Source: Bacteroidaceae bacterium
GTDB taxonomy: Bacteria > Bacteroidota > Bacteroidia > Bacteroidales > Bacteroidaceae
Length of the DNA stretch: 64,000 bases
NCBI GenBank assembly: GCA_017617335.1
Contig: JAFZWK010000072.1
Coordinates: 1 to 64,000, forward strand
Direction: 5' to 3'
The notes beneath the pieces are model-generated. The model saw only the letters and a list, made by a program, of their open reading frames with translations. It was not told where the DNA came from and did not search any database. Position numbers and translations under genes: made by a program. Below, in pieces: positions 35,367 to 45,700 of this stretch. Position 1 is the stretch's first letter. Every line of letters starts with the position of its first letter.

Positions 35367-38048
35367 TCAGTTGAGCCGCCCTCCGCGTTGGATGAGCAGG
35401 CGTATGTGATCAGAGAAATCCGAGGCTTTCATCAAGTCCTCGATGGTAATATGCATACGATAACGCCAATAGTGACGAGGAACGGCAGGAATGTTGATGC
35501 GTTCATCATCAGGATACGGGTATCGCAATTTCTCGTCCATAGCAATCCAATCGGGGAAACTAATCAGACAAAGCATGCTGGGGCAATAGAGGTGGCGCGA
35601 GATAATCTCCTCGGCTAACCATCCAGGCAAGACACGGGGCGCTGCTCCGTCGTGGTGAAGGATCTCGTTATAATAATGTTGAGTGCGATCATAATCCTCT
35701 TCCCACCAAGCACGCAAGGTGGCCATATCGTGAGTGAAAATGGTGCTCACACTGCGATATGGATTGTTTTCCAGGTGACCAAAGAGTAAGCCTGGCTGCT
35801 TGGGCATAGCCTGAATCTCGAGACTGAGCATGCGCAAACTGTCAATTACGGGTCCCACACAGGCGGGTACCATTCCCAAATCCTCGGCACAAGCCAACAT
35901 CTGAGTGGATTCCGTCAACGTTGGCAGTTTCTTCATCGCCTGAGCATACCAGAAATCATTGTGTCGATGATAGTAGTAATGATCGTAGAGACGGCGGAAA
36001 GCTTCCTGTTCATGCCAAGGCAAGCAACGGAAGATGTAGTCCTCTGTGGCAGAGATGCGTGGATGATACAGCTCTGGATTGTGGATATCGGGCACGAAGA
36101 GCACATCGCTTATCAGGGAATAAAGTCCCTCGCGCAAAGCAACGGATGAAACATCTGTCAGACCCTGGAAAGCGGCCTCCACCTGGCGTTGAGTGGCATA
36201 TTCAGGTCGCATCGCATAGCGCACGCCATCCATCTTGATCAGATAGGCTGTACGTACATGATCGGCCATACCGCCAAAGACGGAAGCGAGCACTTCATCC
36301 GTGATATAGGGCTGTGTGAAAAATTCCTTCTGGAAACGGAGTCCATAACTTTCTATCTCTTCCACACTCATGGGAAGTGCAGGCGAGAACTGGCCAAGCA
36401 ATCCGTGAACGCTGTGGAGGGGAATCTCCCAAATACGGAAGAAACCGAGTACATGATCGATGCGGTATGCATCGAAATATTCTGACATCTTGCGTAAACG
36501 GTGAACCCACCAACGATAATCATCCTGGGCCATGTGGTCCCAATCGTAGGTGGGGAAACCCCAGTTCTGACCATTCACGCTGAAGTCATCAGGTGGCGCA
36601 CCAGCCTGCCCGTTCATGTGGAAATAGAAGGGCTCTTTCCATACTTCCACACTATAGCGGCTCACACCTATTGGAATATCTCCCTTCAGGACAACTCCCT
36701 TTGAACGGGCATAGGTGGCTGTCTCGCTCAATTGCTTGTCCAGAATATACTGCTCGAAAGCATAAAAGCCGGTTTCCCTTGCTTTCTTCTCCACCAACGC
36801 ATAGACATCCTCAGCCTTGTAGGTTTTAAAGTGAGGCCATTTCAGGAAATCACTTGTACCATACTTATCACGAAGCATGCAGAAAGCAGTATAGGGAACA
36901 AGCCATTCCTGGTTTTGCTGATAGAATCTTTCATATTCTTCGGATTTCAGAATACGTCGTCCGTCCTGCTTATACAATTGCTGGAGATAAGCCTGCTTCA
37001 AAGCAATCACTTGTTCATAGTCAACCTGCTTCAGGGCATTCAGCTCACGACGTTTCTTCTCATACTCCAACATGAAAGCGGCATCATTGACGGGAGGCAG
37101 TTGCTGCAAATCGATATACATCGGATGCAGGGCATAGGTGGAGATACAATTGTAGGGATAGCTGTCGGTCCATTTATAAGTCTGTGTGGTATCATTGATA
37201 GGAAGCAACTGGATAACGCTCATTCCTGTCTGATGCGCCCAATCGACGAAACGTTTCAAATCACTGAAATCCCCCACTCCCTGACTCATCTCACTACGGA
37301 GTGAGAAAACAGGAATCACGATGCCGGCAGCCTTCCAATGCTCATCATCTACATGAATGATTTCGTCGAAGATAACCACCACATGGTTCTGGGGAATAGA
37401 ACCGGAAGGGCTCAGACGATTGTCGCCATTCTCCCATTGAATCAAATCGCCTGTCCTCTCATCTACAATAACATATTTGTATTCAAAGGGCAGATACAAA
37501 TAGGCAGCACTCAAACTGACAACCCACTCGTTGACGCCTGCACGTTCCATACGTAAAGCACGCAGGGGGTCCCATGCTCCCAAAGGCGGTTGACTGCCCA
37601 ACAATGCAAGTGCCTGGCCTTCATGCAACTGAGGAGCCTGTACACGGAAGACTAAAGTCTGCTCAAAATAGACGAAATTGGGATCTTTAGCTTCAAAATG
37701 AGAAACTGCATGAATATAAGCAGAACTATAGAGGTGATTCAGTTGAGGAATGTCTCTCCAGTAATCAGGGAAGATAAAGGTGCGCAGGGAATCTGCAGGA
37801 AATTGGCGAGGCACACCATTCCATTCGCGGCGAACAACTTGCCCGTCCTCTACAATAGCATATCGATACTCGAAAGAAGTAACATCACGCTCAGTAACCT
37901 GAATATCTCCAGTCCATCGAAGCCCATCTGACGTATCCAAAGACATAAGAGAATTCACACGAATTCCCTGATAACGGTACAGGGTAAGTTCCACTGCGAC
38001 AGATTGTCCCCACTGAGTCCGATATTCAAGAGAAAATTGCAGTTTCAT
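35367..38048 (-). CDS. malQ: 4-alpha-glucanotransferase (GH77) with two N-terminal CBM20 domains
   Basis: An 893-residue amylomaltase that transfers alpha-1,4-glucan segments in maltodextrin and glycogen metabolism. Two starch-binding domains come first: residues 1-110 (GDIQVTERDV, FEYRYAIV) and about 128-235 (GSQPPLGAWDPLRALRM, FEYKYVIVD). The GH77 barrel carries VIQLLPINDT near 297, GDIPIGVSRYSVE near 465, the nucleophile in YRIDHVLGFFRIWE near 535 and AEDLGMVPACV near 730. No signal peptide: cytoplasmic. This plant Dpe2-like architecture, with tandem CBM20 domains, is usual in Bacteroidetes. No other maltose or glycogen gene is adjacent. Confidence 0.94.
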   Translation of the reverse strand: MKLQFSLEYRTQWGQSVAVELTLYRYQGIRVNSLMSLDTSDGLRWTGDIQVTERDVTSFEYRYAIVEDGQVVRREWNGVPRQFPADSLRTFIFPDYWRDIPQLNHLYSSAYIHAVSHFEAKDPNFVYFEQTLVFRVQAPQLHEGQALALLGSQPPLGAWDPLRALRMERAGVNEWVVSLSAAYLYLPFEYKYVIVDERTGDLIQWENGDNRLSPSGSIPQNHVVVIFDEIIHVDDEHWKAAGIVIPVFSLRSEMSQGVGDFSDLKRFVDWAHQTGMSVIQLLPINDTTQTYKWTDSYPYNCISTYALHPMYIDLQQLPPVNDAAFMLEYEKKRRELNALKQVDYEQVIALKQAYLQQLYKQDGRRILKSEEYERFYQQNQEWLVPYTAFCMLRDKYGTSDFLKWPHFKTYKAEDVYALVEKKARETGFYAFEQYILDKQLSETATYARSKGVVLKGDIPIGVSRYSVEVWKEPFYFHMNGQAGAPPDDFSVNGQNWGFPTYDWDHMAQDDYRWWVHRLRKMSEYFDAYRIDHVLGFFRIWEIPLHSVHGLLGQFSPALPMSVEEIESYGLRFQKEFFTQPYITDEVLASVFGGMADHVRTAYLIKMDGVRYAMRPEYATQRQVEAAFQGLTDVSSVALREGLYSLISDVLFVPDIHNPELYHPRISATEDYIFRCLPWHEQEAFRRLYDHYYYHRHNDFWYAQAMKKLPTLTESTQMLACAEDLGMVPACVGPVIDSLRMLSLEIQAMPKQPGLLFGHLENNPYRSVSTIFTHDMATLRAWWEEDYDRTQHYYNEILHHDGAAPRVLPGWLAEEIISRHLYCPSMLCLISFPDWIAMDEKLRYPYPDDERINIPAVPRHYWRYRMHITIEDLMKASDFSDHIRLLIQRGGRLN

Positions 38049-38143
38049 AGATGTCCATTTTATTGCTAAATTACAAAACTCACTGACAAATATAGTAAAA
38101 AAACAAGAAAAAAAAGAATATCACACAAAAAAAGGAAGATAAA

Positions 38144-38175
38144 TTTGTGAGAACATTTGAAAAAAATTATATTTG
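38144..38175 (+). promoter_or_regulatory. Strong sigma-ABfr promoter of probable small RNA
   Basis: TTTG (38144-38147), 20 bp, then TATATTTG (38168-38175): a full consensus match pointing away from malQ and not leading into any open frame. The predicted transcript begins near 38180. Confidence 0.7.
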
Positions 38176-38179
38176 CAAA

Positions 38180-38383
38180 TGAAAACAGATGAGTTAAAGA
38201 CTTAGCCGCGCTGGTTTGACTGGGAATCTCATCAATAATTTTATGAAACCGAGAATAGTTTCGTTTCCAATGGCGGGCCACGCTCCGAGAGGAGTAACTT
38301 AATGTCGGTGGATTACAAAGGTAACGAGCGTCTCAAAACCTTTTGTGTTCGGAGTTTCATCACATCATCAGCGTGGCTTTTTA
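38180..38383 (+). ncRNA. Probable structured small RNA next to rplT (6S-like, Bacteroidales-1 type)
   Basis: About 200 bases with no coding frame between malQ and rplT, with higher GC than the surrounding intergenic sequence. On the plus strand it has a consensus promoter upstream and ends with AGCGTGGC (38370-38377) followed by five T; this pairs with GCCACGCT at 38277-38284. A local hairpin GAAAC/GTTTC lies near 38245-38263. Established knowledge: Bacteroidales carry a conserved RNA (Bacteroidales-1, proposed to be 6S RNA) beside the L20 gene, and the location fits. Strand and limits are inferred; a minus-strand TACCTTTG (near 38316-38323) is an alternative promoter. A 6S RNA would bind RNA polymerase holoenzyme. 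Confidence 0.5.
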
Positions 38384-38388
38384 ATAAA

Positions 38389-38428
38389 AGAAAGCGTGCT
38401 TCCCACTGAAGGAGCACGCTTCTTTTAG
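38389..38428. terminator. Bidirectional hairpin terminator after rplT
   Basis: AAGCGTGCT (38392-38400) pairs with AGCACGCTT (38413-38421). On the minus strand it is followed by TCTTTTATT and serves the rplT operon; on the plus strand it is followed by CTTTTAG and could back up the small RNA terminator. Confidence 0.75.
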
Positions 38429-38451
38429 TAAATCAAATCAGATTGGACTGA

Positions 38452-38796
38452 TTACTTAACCTTTGCAACGATGGCCTTGAAAGCCTCTGGGTGATTAACT
38501 GCCAGGTCTGCGAGAACCTTGCGGTTGATCTCAATACCTGCCTTGTGGAGAAGACCCATCAGCTGAGAATAAGTCAAACCTTCCAGACGAGCGGCAGCAT
38601 TGATACGCTGAATCCACAAAGAGCGGAAATTGCGCTTCTTGGTACGACGATCGCGGTAAGCATAGGTAAGACCCTTCTCCCAAGTATTCTTGGCTACAGT
38701 CCATACATTCTTGCGAGCACCAAAATAACCTCTGGTAAGACTCAGGATTTTCTTTCTCTTAGCTCTTGAAGCTACATGATTTACTGATCTTGGCAT
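38452..38796 (-). CDS. rplT: 50S ribosomal protein L20
   Basis: A 114-residue L20, full length, with the basic N-terminus ([18 protein letters not shown]), [27 protein letters not shown] and the globular C-terminus. It binds 23S rRNA early in 50S assembly. It is the last gene of the thrS-infC-rpmI-rplT operon, 106 bp after rpmI. The rpmI-rplT gap includes a palindrome (AACTTAAGTT at 38867-38876) that could be part of an mRNA control structure, but I cannot show L20 mimicry. Confidence 0.97.
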   Translation of the reverse strand: MPRSVNHVASRAKRKKILSLTRGYFGARKNVWTVAKNTWEKGLTYAYRDRRTKKRNFRSLWIQRINAAARLEGLTYSQLMGLLHKAGIEINRKVLADLAVNHPEAFKAIVAKVK

Positions 38797-38902
38797 AATT
38801 TTTTTTCTTTTTGAACGTTAGCGCCGTCTACGTAAGGACGATCTTTATGCTAAACATTCGGTTAATAACTTAAGTTAAGAACTGTGTCTTGAATTTGGAA
38901 GA

Positions 38903-39100
38903 TTAACGCAAACACAGAAGATCGCGAACCTGTTTCATGTTCTCGGTTACTACGATTGCACTGTGGTCCAGATTCCTCTTTTGTTTCTTTGTCTTCTTTG
39001 TCAAGATGTGGCTGTGGTATGCGTGATGACGCTTTACCTTGCCCGTACCGGTCAGTGTGAATCTCTTCTTTGCACCGGAATTAGTCTTTACTTTTGGCAT
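38903..39100 (-). CDS. rpmI: 50S ribosomal protein L35
   Basis: A 65-residue L35 with the typical [23 protein letters not shown] start and [20 protein letters not shown] core. Follows infC by 90 bp in the conserved initiation factor/ribosomal protein operon. Confidence 0.97.
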   Translation of the reverse strand: MPKVKTNSGAKKRFTLTGTGKVKRHHAYHSHILTKKTKKQKRNLDHSAIVVTENMKQVRDLLCLR

Positions 39101-39190
39101 AATTGTTTGTTTAAATATTTATAATTATTAATAATGATGTGGCAACGCATATACCAGGGCGTTACGCACTATCGTTCTTTTCCTTACTCT

Positions 39191-39850
39191 CTAATCGTCG
39201 AACTCCTCACCTTCCACTTTGGGACCGGTGTATTCTTTGCGAGCCTTCTGCTGTGGGGCTTTTTTCTCGCGAGGGACCTCTTCCCTGACAACTTCTGCAA
39301 TTGCAGCATCAGACTTCTTGCCACCAGTTTGCTTCTTGGGGGCGATGAACATGATCATGCGCTTACCTTCCAACTGGGGCATCTGCTCTACCTTGCCATA
39401 ATCCTCCAAGTCAGCTGCAAAGCGCAAGAGAAGAACTTCGCCCTGCTCCTTGAAAAGGATGCTGCGACCCTTGAAGAAAACATAAGCCTTCACTTTGTCG
39501 CCTTCCTGAAGGAAACCCTGAGCGTGCTTCAACTTAAAGTTGTAGTCATGATCATCGGTCTGAGGTCCGAAACGAATCTCCTTGATTTCGATCTTGGCCT
39601 GCTTGGCTTTCATTTCCTTCTGGTGCTTCTTCTGCTGATACAGGAACTTGCTGTAGTCAATCAGACGGCATACAGGGGGCTGGGCATTAGGGGATATCTC
39701 TACCAGATCCACTCCTTTCTGCTCTGCTAACTGAAGGGCCTTATAGGTAGGAAGTACCGTTGATTCTATATCATCACCTACGACGCGAACCTCGTGAACG
39801 TGGATCTGATCGTTGACGCGATACTGCTGCTTTAAGTTGTCTTTCTTCAT
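39191..39850 (-). CDS. infC: Translation initiation factor IF-3
   Basis: A 219-residue IF-3. The N-domain has [16 protein letters not shown] and [19 protein letters not shown], the linker [12 protein letters not shown], and the C-domain [18 protein letters not shown], which binds the 30S platform. A basic/acidic C-terminal extension of about 40 residues (rich in K, P, E and Q, from residue 180) is present, as usual in Bacteroidetes. An ATG start is used here, not the rare AUU of enterobacteria. It begins 25 bp after thrS. Confidence 0.96.
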   Translation of the reverse strand: MKKDNLKQQYRVNDQIHVHEVRVVGDDIESTVLPTYKALQLAEQKGVDLVEISPNAQPPVCRLIDYSKFLYQQKKHQKEMKAKQAKIEIKEIRFGPQTDDHDYNFKLKHAQGFLQEGDKVKAYVFFKGRSILFKEQGEVLLLRFAADLEDYGKVEQMPQLEGKRMIMFIAPKKQTGGKKSDAAIAEVVREEVPREKKAPQQKARKEYTGPKVEGEEFDD

Positions 39851-39875
39851 TAATTATTTAAAATCGGGTGCAAAA

Positions 39876-41819
39876 TTAATACTTTTCTGTCATTTTCCGC
39901 ACTTCATCAAGAATTTTCTTTCCAAAATCTTCATATTTCATGCTTCCTTGCTCTCCTCCACCTTGCTGACGGAAACTAACAGTGCCTTCCGACTCTTCAT
40001 TCTGACCGACAATAAGCATGTAAGGAACACGCTTCATCTCATTGTCGCGAATCTTGCGTCCAATCTTCTCGTTTCGGTCATCCACATAAGCGCGAACCTC
40101 CACGCTGTCATAGTATTCCTGCAACTTCCTTGCATAGTCATTATATTTCTCACTAACAGGCAGAATGGCAACCTGATCGGGACTCAACCACAAGGGGAAA
40201 TGACCGGCAGTATGCTCGATCAGTACAGCAGTGAAACGCTCCAGACTTCCGAAAGGAGCACGATGAATCATCACGGGACGATGCTTCTGATTATCCTCGC
40301 CCACATACTCCAGATTGAACCGCTCTGGCAGGTTGTAGTCTACTTGGATGGTACCTAACTGCCAACGACGTCCCAACGCATCCTTCACCATGAAATCCAA
40401 TTTGGGACCATAAAAAGCAGCCTCGCCAAGTTCTGTAGTAGTCTTCATACCCTTCTCGGCACATGCCTCGATGATAGCCTTCTCTGCAGCTTCCCATACC
40501 TCGTCGGAACCGATATATTTCTCCTTGTCGTTGGGGTCACGCAGTGAAATCTGGGCCTCAAAATTGTTGAAATCAAGAGCGCCGAAGATAATATGAATGA
40601 TTTCCATAACACGGATGAACTCATCCTTTACCTGATCAGGGCGACAGAAAATGTGTGCGTCATCCTGAGTGAACGAGCGTACACGCGTCAATCCGTGCAA
40701 CTCTCCACTTTGCTCATAACGGTACACCGTGCCGAACTCTGCACAACGGAAAGGCAAATCCTTGTAACTGCGAGGCTTGGATGCATAGATTTGGCAGTGA
40801 TGAGGACAGTTCATGGGTTTCAACAAGTATTCCTCGCCCTCTTCGGGTGTATGGATAGGTTGGAAACTATCCTTACCATAATGATCCCAGTGACCACTCG
40901 TTACATAGAGAGCTTTACTTCCTATATGTGGAGTGATAACCTGCTGGTAACCATATCGTTTCTGGATTTTCTTAAGGAAATCCTCTAAGCGCAATCGCAA
41001 TGCGGTACCTTTGGGCAACCAAATAGGCAAACCCTTGCCTACCATATCAGAAAACATAAAGAGTTCCATCTCTTTACCGATCCTTCGATGGTCACGCTTC
41101 TTTGCCTCCTCCAACAGAATCAGGTACTCGTCAAGCAACTTTTTTTGGGGGAAAGTGATACCATAGAGACGGGTCATCATGGGACGTTTCTCATCGCCGC
41201 GCCAGTATGCAGAACTTACAGCCAGTACCTTGCAGGCCTTGATGGGAGCGGTACTCAGCAAATGAGGACCACGACAAAGGTCAGTGAAAGCTCCCTGAGT
41301 ATAAGTCGTGATATGCCCATCTTCCAAATCATTGATCAATTCATTTTTGTAGGTTTGACCATGATCGCCAAAGAACTTCAATGCATCGGTCTTGGAAATG
41401 TCACGACGAACCAATTCCTCCTTCTTCTGGATCAGTTCTGCCATCTTCTTCTCGATAGTCTCGAAATCTCCCTCGCGAATCACGACTCCCTCGGGGGGCA
41501 TAACGTCGTAATAGAAACCGTTTTCGATAGCAGGACCAATACCGAACTGAATCCCAGGATAGAGCTCTTGCAAGGCTTCTGCCATCAAGTGAGCACTCGT
41601 GTGCCAGAATGCATGCTTACCTTCCTTATCATCCCACTTATAGAGTACAATACAGGAATCCTCGTTGATAGGACGATTCAGCTCTACTGTCTCACCATTC
41701 ACGCCACAAGCCAAAACATCCTGAGCTAAACGGGGCGAGATGCTTTCAGCTATCTGATAACCGGTAACTCCAGCTTCGTACTCACGAACTGAGCCATCGG
41801 GAAAAGTTATCTTTATCAT
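39876..41819 (-). CDS. thrS: Threonyl-tRNA synthetase
   Basis: A 647-residue class II synthetase. A TGS domain starts the protein ([17 protein letters not shown]), then the editing domain with [11 protein letters not shown] near residue 73 and a conserved HxxxH/CxxxH zinc/editing region (TDLCRGPHL near 180). The catalytic core has [15 protein letters not shown] near 260, [13 protein letters not shown] near 290, [11 protein letters not shown] near 335, [21 protein letters not shown] near 355 and the C-terminal anticodon domain after about 545. A TATCTTTG box on the minus strand (41854-41861) lies upstream, so transcription of the operon can begin here. Confidence 0.97.
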   Translation of the reverse strand: MIKITFPDGSVREYEAGVTGYQIAESISPRLAQDVLACGVNGETVELNRPINEDSCIVLYKWDDKEGKHAFWHTSAHLMAEALQELYPGIQFGIGPAIENGFYYDVMPPEGVVIREGDFETIEKKMAELIQKKEELVRRDISKTDALKFFGDHGQTYKNELINDLEDGHITTYTQGAFTDLCRGPHLLSTAPIKACKVLAVSSAYWRGDEKRPMMTRLYGITFPQKKLLDEYLILLEEAKKRDHRRIGKEMELFMFSDMVGKGLPIWLPKGTALRLRLEDFLKKIQKRYGYQQVITPHIGSKALYVTSGHWDHYGKDSFQPIHTPEEGEEYLLKPMNCPHHCQIYASKPRSYKDLPFRCAEFGTVYRYEQSGELHGLTRVRSFTQDDAHIFCRPDQVKDEFIRVMEIIHIIFGALDFNNFEAQISLRDPNDKEKYIGSDEVWEAAEKAIIEACAEKGMKTTTELGEAAFYGPKLDFMVKDALGRRWQLGTIQVDYNLPERFNLEYVGEDNQKHRPVMIHRAPFGSLERFTAVLIEHTAGHFPLWLSPDQVAILPVSEKYNDYARKLQEYYDSVEVRAYVDDRNEKIGRKIRDNEMKRVPYMLIVGQNEESEGTVSFRQQGGGEQGSMKYEDFGKKILDEVRKMTEKY

Positions 41820-41901
41820 GTCTAATTTATTAATGTTCTAATTTTCAAGGGTACAAAGATACATATTTTTAGTCAATAACGAATCTCTTTTATAAAAAAA
41901 G

Positions 41902-43911
41902 TCACTTCTGCTTCTTCGTTGAATAGCGTTTAATCAAATTATAGGCCGAATATAGACCATATTCGCCAGCTTGACTGAGGTCGGAAAGTCCTTCCTCGGA
42001 TTTGTCCGACATAAGATGAGCAACGCCACGATTGAAATATGCACTTGGGAATTGATTATCCAATCGAAGTGTTTCTGTATAAGAATCGATAGCAGCTGGA
42101 TAATCATTCAACATTATCTGAACCCCGCCCCGATTATAGAACGCATAGACAAAATCAGGAGCAACTTCTGTACAACGGGTCAGGTCCTGCAGAGCCATCA
42201 GATAGCCCAATCGAACGTCTTGAGCCTGCATGGTCGCTCCAGAAGCTTCCAGCTCAGCACAACGAACCTGAGCCCTCAAGAAAAGAGCGAGTACATTGTC
42301 ATCTTTCATAGTAAGAAGATTATTGAGATCGGCCACTGCATTCTCGAAGTCACGTACGTGATAATAGTCGAGTGCACGTTGCATCAGTAAGGTAGTGTCA
42401 TTGGGCATTTTCTCCAGTTTTTCTGTAGCCTCCGCAATACGATCGAAATGAGTTTTTATCAGCGACTCGGTCAGATTCCCTTCCATATCTGTCAGATAGA
42501 GGGTTCCAGGCAGTTTCTTTTGGCCATTTACAGATTCCACCCATTTAGAGAATGCAACATAATGATTCATCGTCTTCTCCTGACGATAATAACTCAACAC
42601 ATAAAGAGGTTGCTGCTTCAGTTCTGTCTGCCGATTCTGCACTCGCCCACGATATTCAGTCGCATACTCGTTCTCTTCCTCGTGAGTATCTTCTTCCACA
42701 AGCTTGTTGTAATCTTCGATGTTCTTCTCGCTCTTCTTACGTGTCTTCCCTGTAGATTTGTAGGTTCCCATCGTGACGGCCAGTTGGGCTTGTATGATTT
42801 TAAACTCATCACGCTCAGCTCCATAGATGTCTCCTATCTTTCGACGAATGGAAGCACGCTTTTGGTAACCAGCCCAAAATTGTGGATACTCATTGATTAC
42901 TGCACTGATGTCGCGAATTGCACCGTTATAATCTCCCGTGTTATCAAGCAAGAGGGCACGGTTATAGAGAGCAATCATGTTATCCGGTTCCTGCTCAAGC
43001 ACAAAATTAAAATCCTCTATGGCCAAATTGTCCTCCCCTACACTGGCCCGCAGCAAAGCGCGGTTGAAGTGTCCCAGATAGTTGCCCGGTTCCAATTCAA
43101 GTGCCGTATCGTAGTCCGACATAGCTCCTCGCAGATTATCTTGATTATAGCGAGCCAAGGCCCTGTTGATATAGAGCCCAGCCACACGAGGCTGTTGAAC
43201 AATAGCTTTATCCAGAGCTTCCTCAGCTTGTTTATATTCACCATGTTGCGAGCAGACCATCGCTTTCATGCTCCATGCGGGACCCTCATAAGGATTCACT
43301 TCTAATGCACGGTCCACCCATTTCTCACCGCGCACAGTATCCTGCTCTGCAAAAGCGACCTGAGCCTTCAGGGTGTATTGTATAGCCTCCTTAGGCCAGT
43401 ATCTAATCATGTAATCCAACGACGAATCGGCCTGAGCATATTCCTTCAGCTCTAATTGGCAAAGCACCATATTGTGCCAACAATTACGATCCATAGGAGT
43501 AATCTCGATGGCTTTCTTGTAATCTTCTTCTGCCAACTGATATCGATTCTGGTTGATACGGCACAAGGCTCTCAGCACATAATGATTCGCCATGTAGGGA
43601 TTCCTCTCAAGGGCACTACTGCAATCTATCTCAGATCCAGAATAGTCTTCCAGATAAAACTTTGCCAAACCACGATAGAAATAAGGTTCACCTAACCAAG
43701 GCTTAGCATTGATGACCATATTGAAACGCTGGATTGCCAACACGTAATCTTCGTAATACAAAGCATTTCTCCCCATCAGCATCACACGTTCAGTGTTGAT
43801 CTGGGCAACGAGATGGAGGGAGGAAAAGAAAAGAAAAAGAAGTAACAGCCTTGTCCATCCTCTTCTTAAGAGAGAAAAGCATAAGGAATGCCAGAACTGT
43901 AAGGATTTCAT
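41902..43911 (-). CDS. Tetratricopeptide-repeat envelope protein
   Basis: 669 residues. A basic, hydrophobic N-terminus (RLLLLFLFFSSLHLVAQ) is a signal peptide or anchor. At least ten TPR units are seen in two blocks: residues 45-350 (for example AIQRFNMVINAKPWLGEPYFYRG, DYKKAIEITPMDRNCWHN) and 515-660 (AIDSYTETLRLDNQFPSAYFNRG). The centre (about 370-490) is charged and repeat-free. Such proteins act as scaffolds; the partner is unknown. It lies between def and thrS with gaps of about 50-80 bp, all on one strand. Confidence 0.8.
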   Translation of the reverse strand: MKSLQFWHSLCFSLLRRGWTRLLLLFLFFSSLHLVAQINTERVMLMGRNALYYEDYVLAIQRFNMVINAKPWLGEPYFYRGLAKFYLEDYSGSEIDCSSALERNPYMANHYVLRALCRINQNRYQLAEEDYKKAIEITPMDRNCWHNMVLCQLELKEYAQADSSLDYMIRYWPKEAIQYTLKAQVAFAEQDTVRGEKWVDRALEVNPYEGPAWSMKAMVCSQHGEYKQAEEALDKAIVQQPRVAGLYINRALARYNQDNLRGAMSDYDTALELEPGNYLGHFNRALLRASVGEDNLAIEDFNFVLEQEPDNMIALYNRALLLDNTGDYNGAIRDISAVINEYPQFWAGYQKRASIRRKIGDIYGAERDEFKIIQAQLAVTMGTYKSTGKTRKKSEKNIEDYNKLVEEDTHEEENEYATEYRGRVQNRQTELKQQPLYVLSYYRQEKTMNHYVAFSKWVESVNGQKKLPGTLYLTDMEGNLTESLIKTHFDRIAEATEKLEKMPNDTTLLMQRALDYYHVRDFENAVADLNNLLTMKDDNVLALFLRAQVRCAELEASGATMQAQDVRLGYLMALQDLTRCTEVAPDFVYAFYNRGGVQIMLNDYPAAIDSYTETLRLDNQFPSAYFNRGVAHLMSDKSEEGLSDLSQAGEYGLYSAYNLIKRYSTKKQK

Positions 43912-43962
43912 CTTTTTCCAGTCTTTTTACCTTGCGAGGAAACGATAGAAAGGAACCAAAAC

Positions 43963-44520
43963 TTACCTCTTTACTTTCACCTTATAGTTGCAACTGAATT
44001 TACCTTTTACAATAGATTGCAATTTGGATCGAGTGAGTTGTTTGCGTAAACCTGTCAGATGATCCGTGAAGACCTTACCCTCTAGATGATCGAATTCGTG
44101 CTGCATCACACGTGCCAGGTAACCGCTCACCCATTCATCATGAAGCTGAAAGTTCTCATCCAAATAGGTCACATGGATGCGTGTGGGACGTTTCACTGAT
44201 TCGTGGATTCCAGGAATCGACAAGCATCCTTCTTCCATCGTGTCCGTTTCCGTATCATCCAGTTCTGTGATATGGGGATTGATGAAAGTACGGATGAATC
44301 CTTTGTATTCAGGAAAATCATCGCTGATGAGATCCAGATTGATCACCACCAACCGGATGCTGAGTCCAATCTGGGGAGCAGCCAAACCAATACCCTCGCT
44401 GTGAGCCAGCGTATCATACATATTCTTTATCAGGTCCTCCAGATTAGGATAATTCTCATCAATATCTTCAGCCACCTTGCGTAGGACTGGCTGACCATAA
44501 GTGTATATTGGCAGTATCAT
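43963..44520 (-). CDS. def: Peptide deformylase
   Basis: A 185-residue metal-dependent deformylase that removes the formyl group from nascent proteins. All three motifs are intact: GIGLAAPQIG near residue 44, EEGCLSIPG near 110 and QHEFDHLEG near 150 (HExxD metal site). The ATG at 44520 is chosen because the family N-terminus MILPIYTYGQPVLR starts there; the frame upstream runs into ruvX. Confidence 0.96.
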   Translation of the reverse strand: MILPIYTYGQPVLRKVAEDIDENYPNLEDLIKNMYDTLAHSEGIGLAAPQIGLSIRLVVINLDLISDDFPEYKGFIRTFINPHITELDDTETDTMEEGCLSIPGIHESVKRPTRIHVTYLDENFQLHDEWVSGYLARVMQHEFDHLEGKVFTDHLTGLRKQLTRSKLQSIVKGKFSCNYKVKVKR

Positions 44521-44563
44521 GTTCTCTACGTTATATCTTTCCTTATATTTTATTCGTCCCTTT

Positions 44564-44983
44564 TCAATAATTCCGATGTCCCTCCATCCAGCCCTGCAAG
44601 ATGATGCATGCACTAATCTCATCCACCAGCGCCTTGTTTTGTCGAGCTTTCTTTCCCAGTCCTCCTTGCAGCATCGTCTGATGCGCCATCACACTGGTAT
44701 AACGCTCGTCCCACATCTCTACAGGAATGTTCGGTATTGCTTTCCGCAACTGCCCCACGAATGTTTTCACTCGAGGAAGATTGTCGCTATCACGTCCGTT
44801 GGTCTGCTTTGGCAGTCCCACCACAAAACGTTCCACTTGTTCTTGCGCCACATAGCTCTGGAGAAACTTCATCAACTTATGCGTCTCCACGGTGGTCAGA
44901 CCATTGGCTATTATCTGCAAAGGGTCCGTCACAGCAATACCTGTGCGACGGACCCCGTAGTCTATACAAAGGATTCTACTCAC
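44564..44983 (-). CDS. ruvX: Putative Holliday junction resolvase RuvX (YqgF)
   Basis: A 139-residue RNase H-fold protein. The first strand RILCIDYGVRRTGIAV carries the conserved aspartate, then VVGLPKQTNG near 57 and WDERYTSVMA near 95, with an acidic C-terminal residue cluster at LVDEISACIILQGWM. The family acts in 16S rRNA 5'-end maturation and/or junction resolution. Starts with GTG at 44983. It begins 24 bp after the SPOR gene and precedes def by 43 bp. Confidence 0.92.
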   Translation of the reverse strand: MSRILCIDYGVRRTGIAVTDPLQIIANGLTTVETHKLMKFLQSYVAQEQVERFVVGLPKQTNGRDSDNLPRVKTFVGQLRKAIPNIPVEMWDERYTSVMAHQTMLQGGLGKKARQNKALVDEISACIILQGWMEGHRNY

Positions 44984-45007
44984 CCTATATGAATAAGGTA
45001 AGAAGAA

Positions 45008-45493
45008 TTATTTCTGATACAGCAACCAAGCGCCGGGATACTGACCTTCAAGACTGTTGCGGCTCTGAGCAGCCTCTGCCTTGGTGTCATAGCTGGTAGC
45101 AATCACACGGTACATAGTACCTTGAGTGGTAGAAGCCTGCACTACACGAGGAGTAAAACCTTTACCCGAAAGAGTGCTGGCCAGACCTGTAGCATTGCTC
45201 TTCACACCAAAACTACCTACAACAACACTATAAGCCTTCAAAGCAGGACCAGAAACCAAAGAAACATTCTCGGAACGCACGCTGACATTACTATAGTCAG
45301 TAGCAGGAGTGGTGGTTGTGGTAGTTACAGGAGTAACAGCAACGGGATTGGTCTGCTGAGTAGTAGTTGTAGTAACTTCCTGTTGAGCCTTAGCCTTCTC
45401 ATAAGCTTTCTTATAAGCACTCTCCTTGCTCTTACAAGAACTCATTGCAAACACCATACACAGGGCTGTGCCCATCAGTAAAATCTTCTTCAT
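45008..45493 (-). CDS. SPOR-domain lipoprotein
   Basis: 161 residues. A lipoprotein signal ends at AMSSCKSK; a Thr/Gln/Val-rich low-complexity linker (about 42-75) leads to a SPOR domain (about 88-160: YSVVVGSFGVKSNATGLASTL, RVIATSYDTKAEA, YPGAWLLYQK). SPOR domains bind denuded peptidoglycan glycan strands at division sites. Probably an outer-membrane lipoprotein facing the cell wall. Confidence 0.85.
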   Translation of the reverse strand: MKKILLMGTALCMVFAMSSCKSKESAYKKAYEKAKAQQEVTTTTTQQTNPVAVTPVTTTTTTPATDYSNVSVRSENVSLVSGPALKAYSVVVGSFGVKSNATGLASTLSGKGFTPRVVQASTTQGTMYRVIATSYDTKAEAAQSRNSLEGQYPGAWLLYQK

Positions 45494-45557
45494 ACGTTTT
45501 TTTGTTAATTTTTATGTTTGAATTTAGAATTATGTCCCTTGTTTGTTTATATCACTG

Positions 45558-45588
45558 CAAAGTTAGCATTTTTCCTATAAATAACAAA
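45558..45588 (-). promoter_or_regulatory. sigma-ABfr promoter of SPOR lipoprotein operon
   Basis: On the minus strand TTTG (45585-45588) and TAACTTTG (45558-45565) are 19 bp apart. It lies 65 bp before the ATG. Confidence 0.65.
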
Positions 45589-45635
45589 GGTAATGCAGAA
45601 AAAAAACGTTAAAAGGCACATTAAATTTGCAATTC

Positions 45636-45667
45636 CTTGAATGATATGTAGAAAAATGCTATATTTG
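45636..45667 (+). promoter_or_regulatory. Promoter of the YtxH gene cluster
   Basis: CTTG (45636-45639; one mismatch), 20 bp, then TATATTTG (45660-45667). It precedes the ATG at 45701 by 33 bp and is divergent from the SPOR promoter. Confidence 0.6.
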
Positions 45668-45700
45668 CATCAGCTACTAACATAAAATCGAACATAAATT

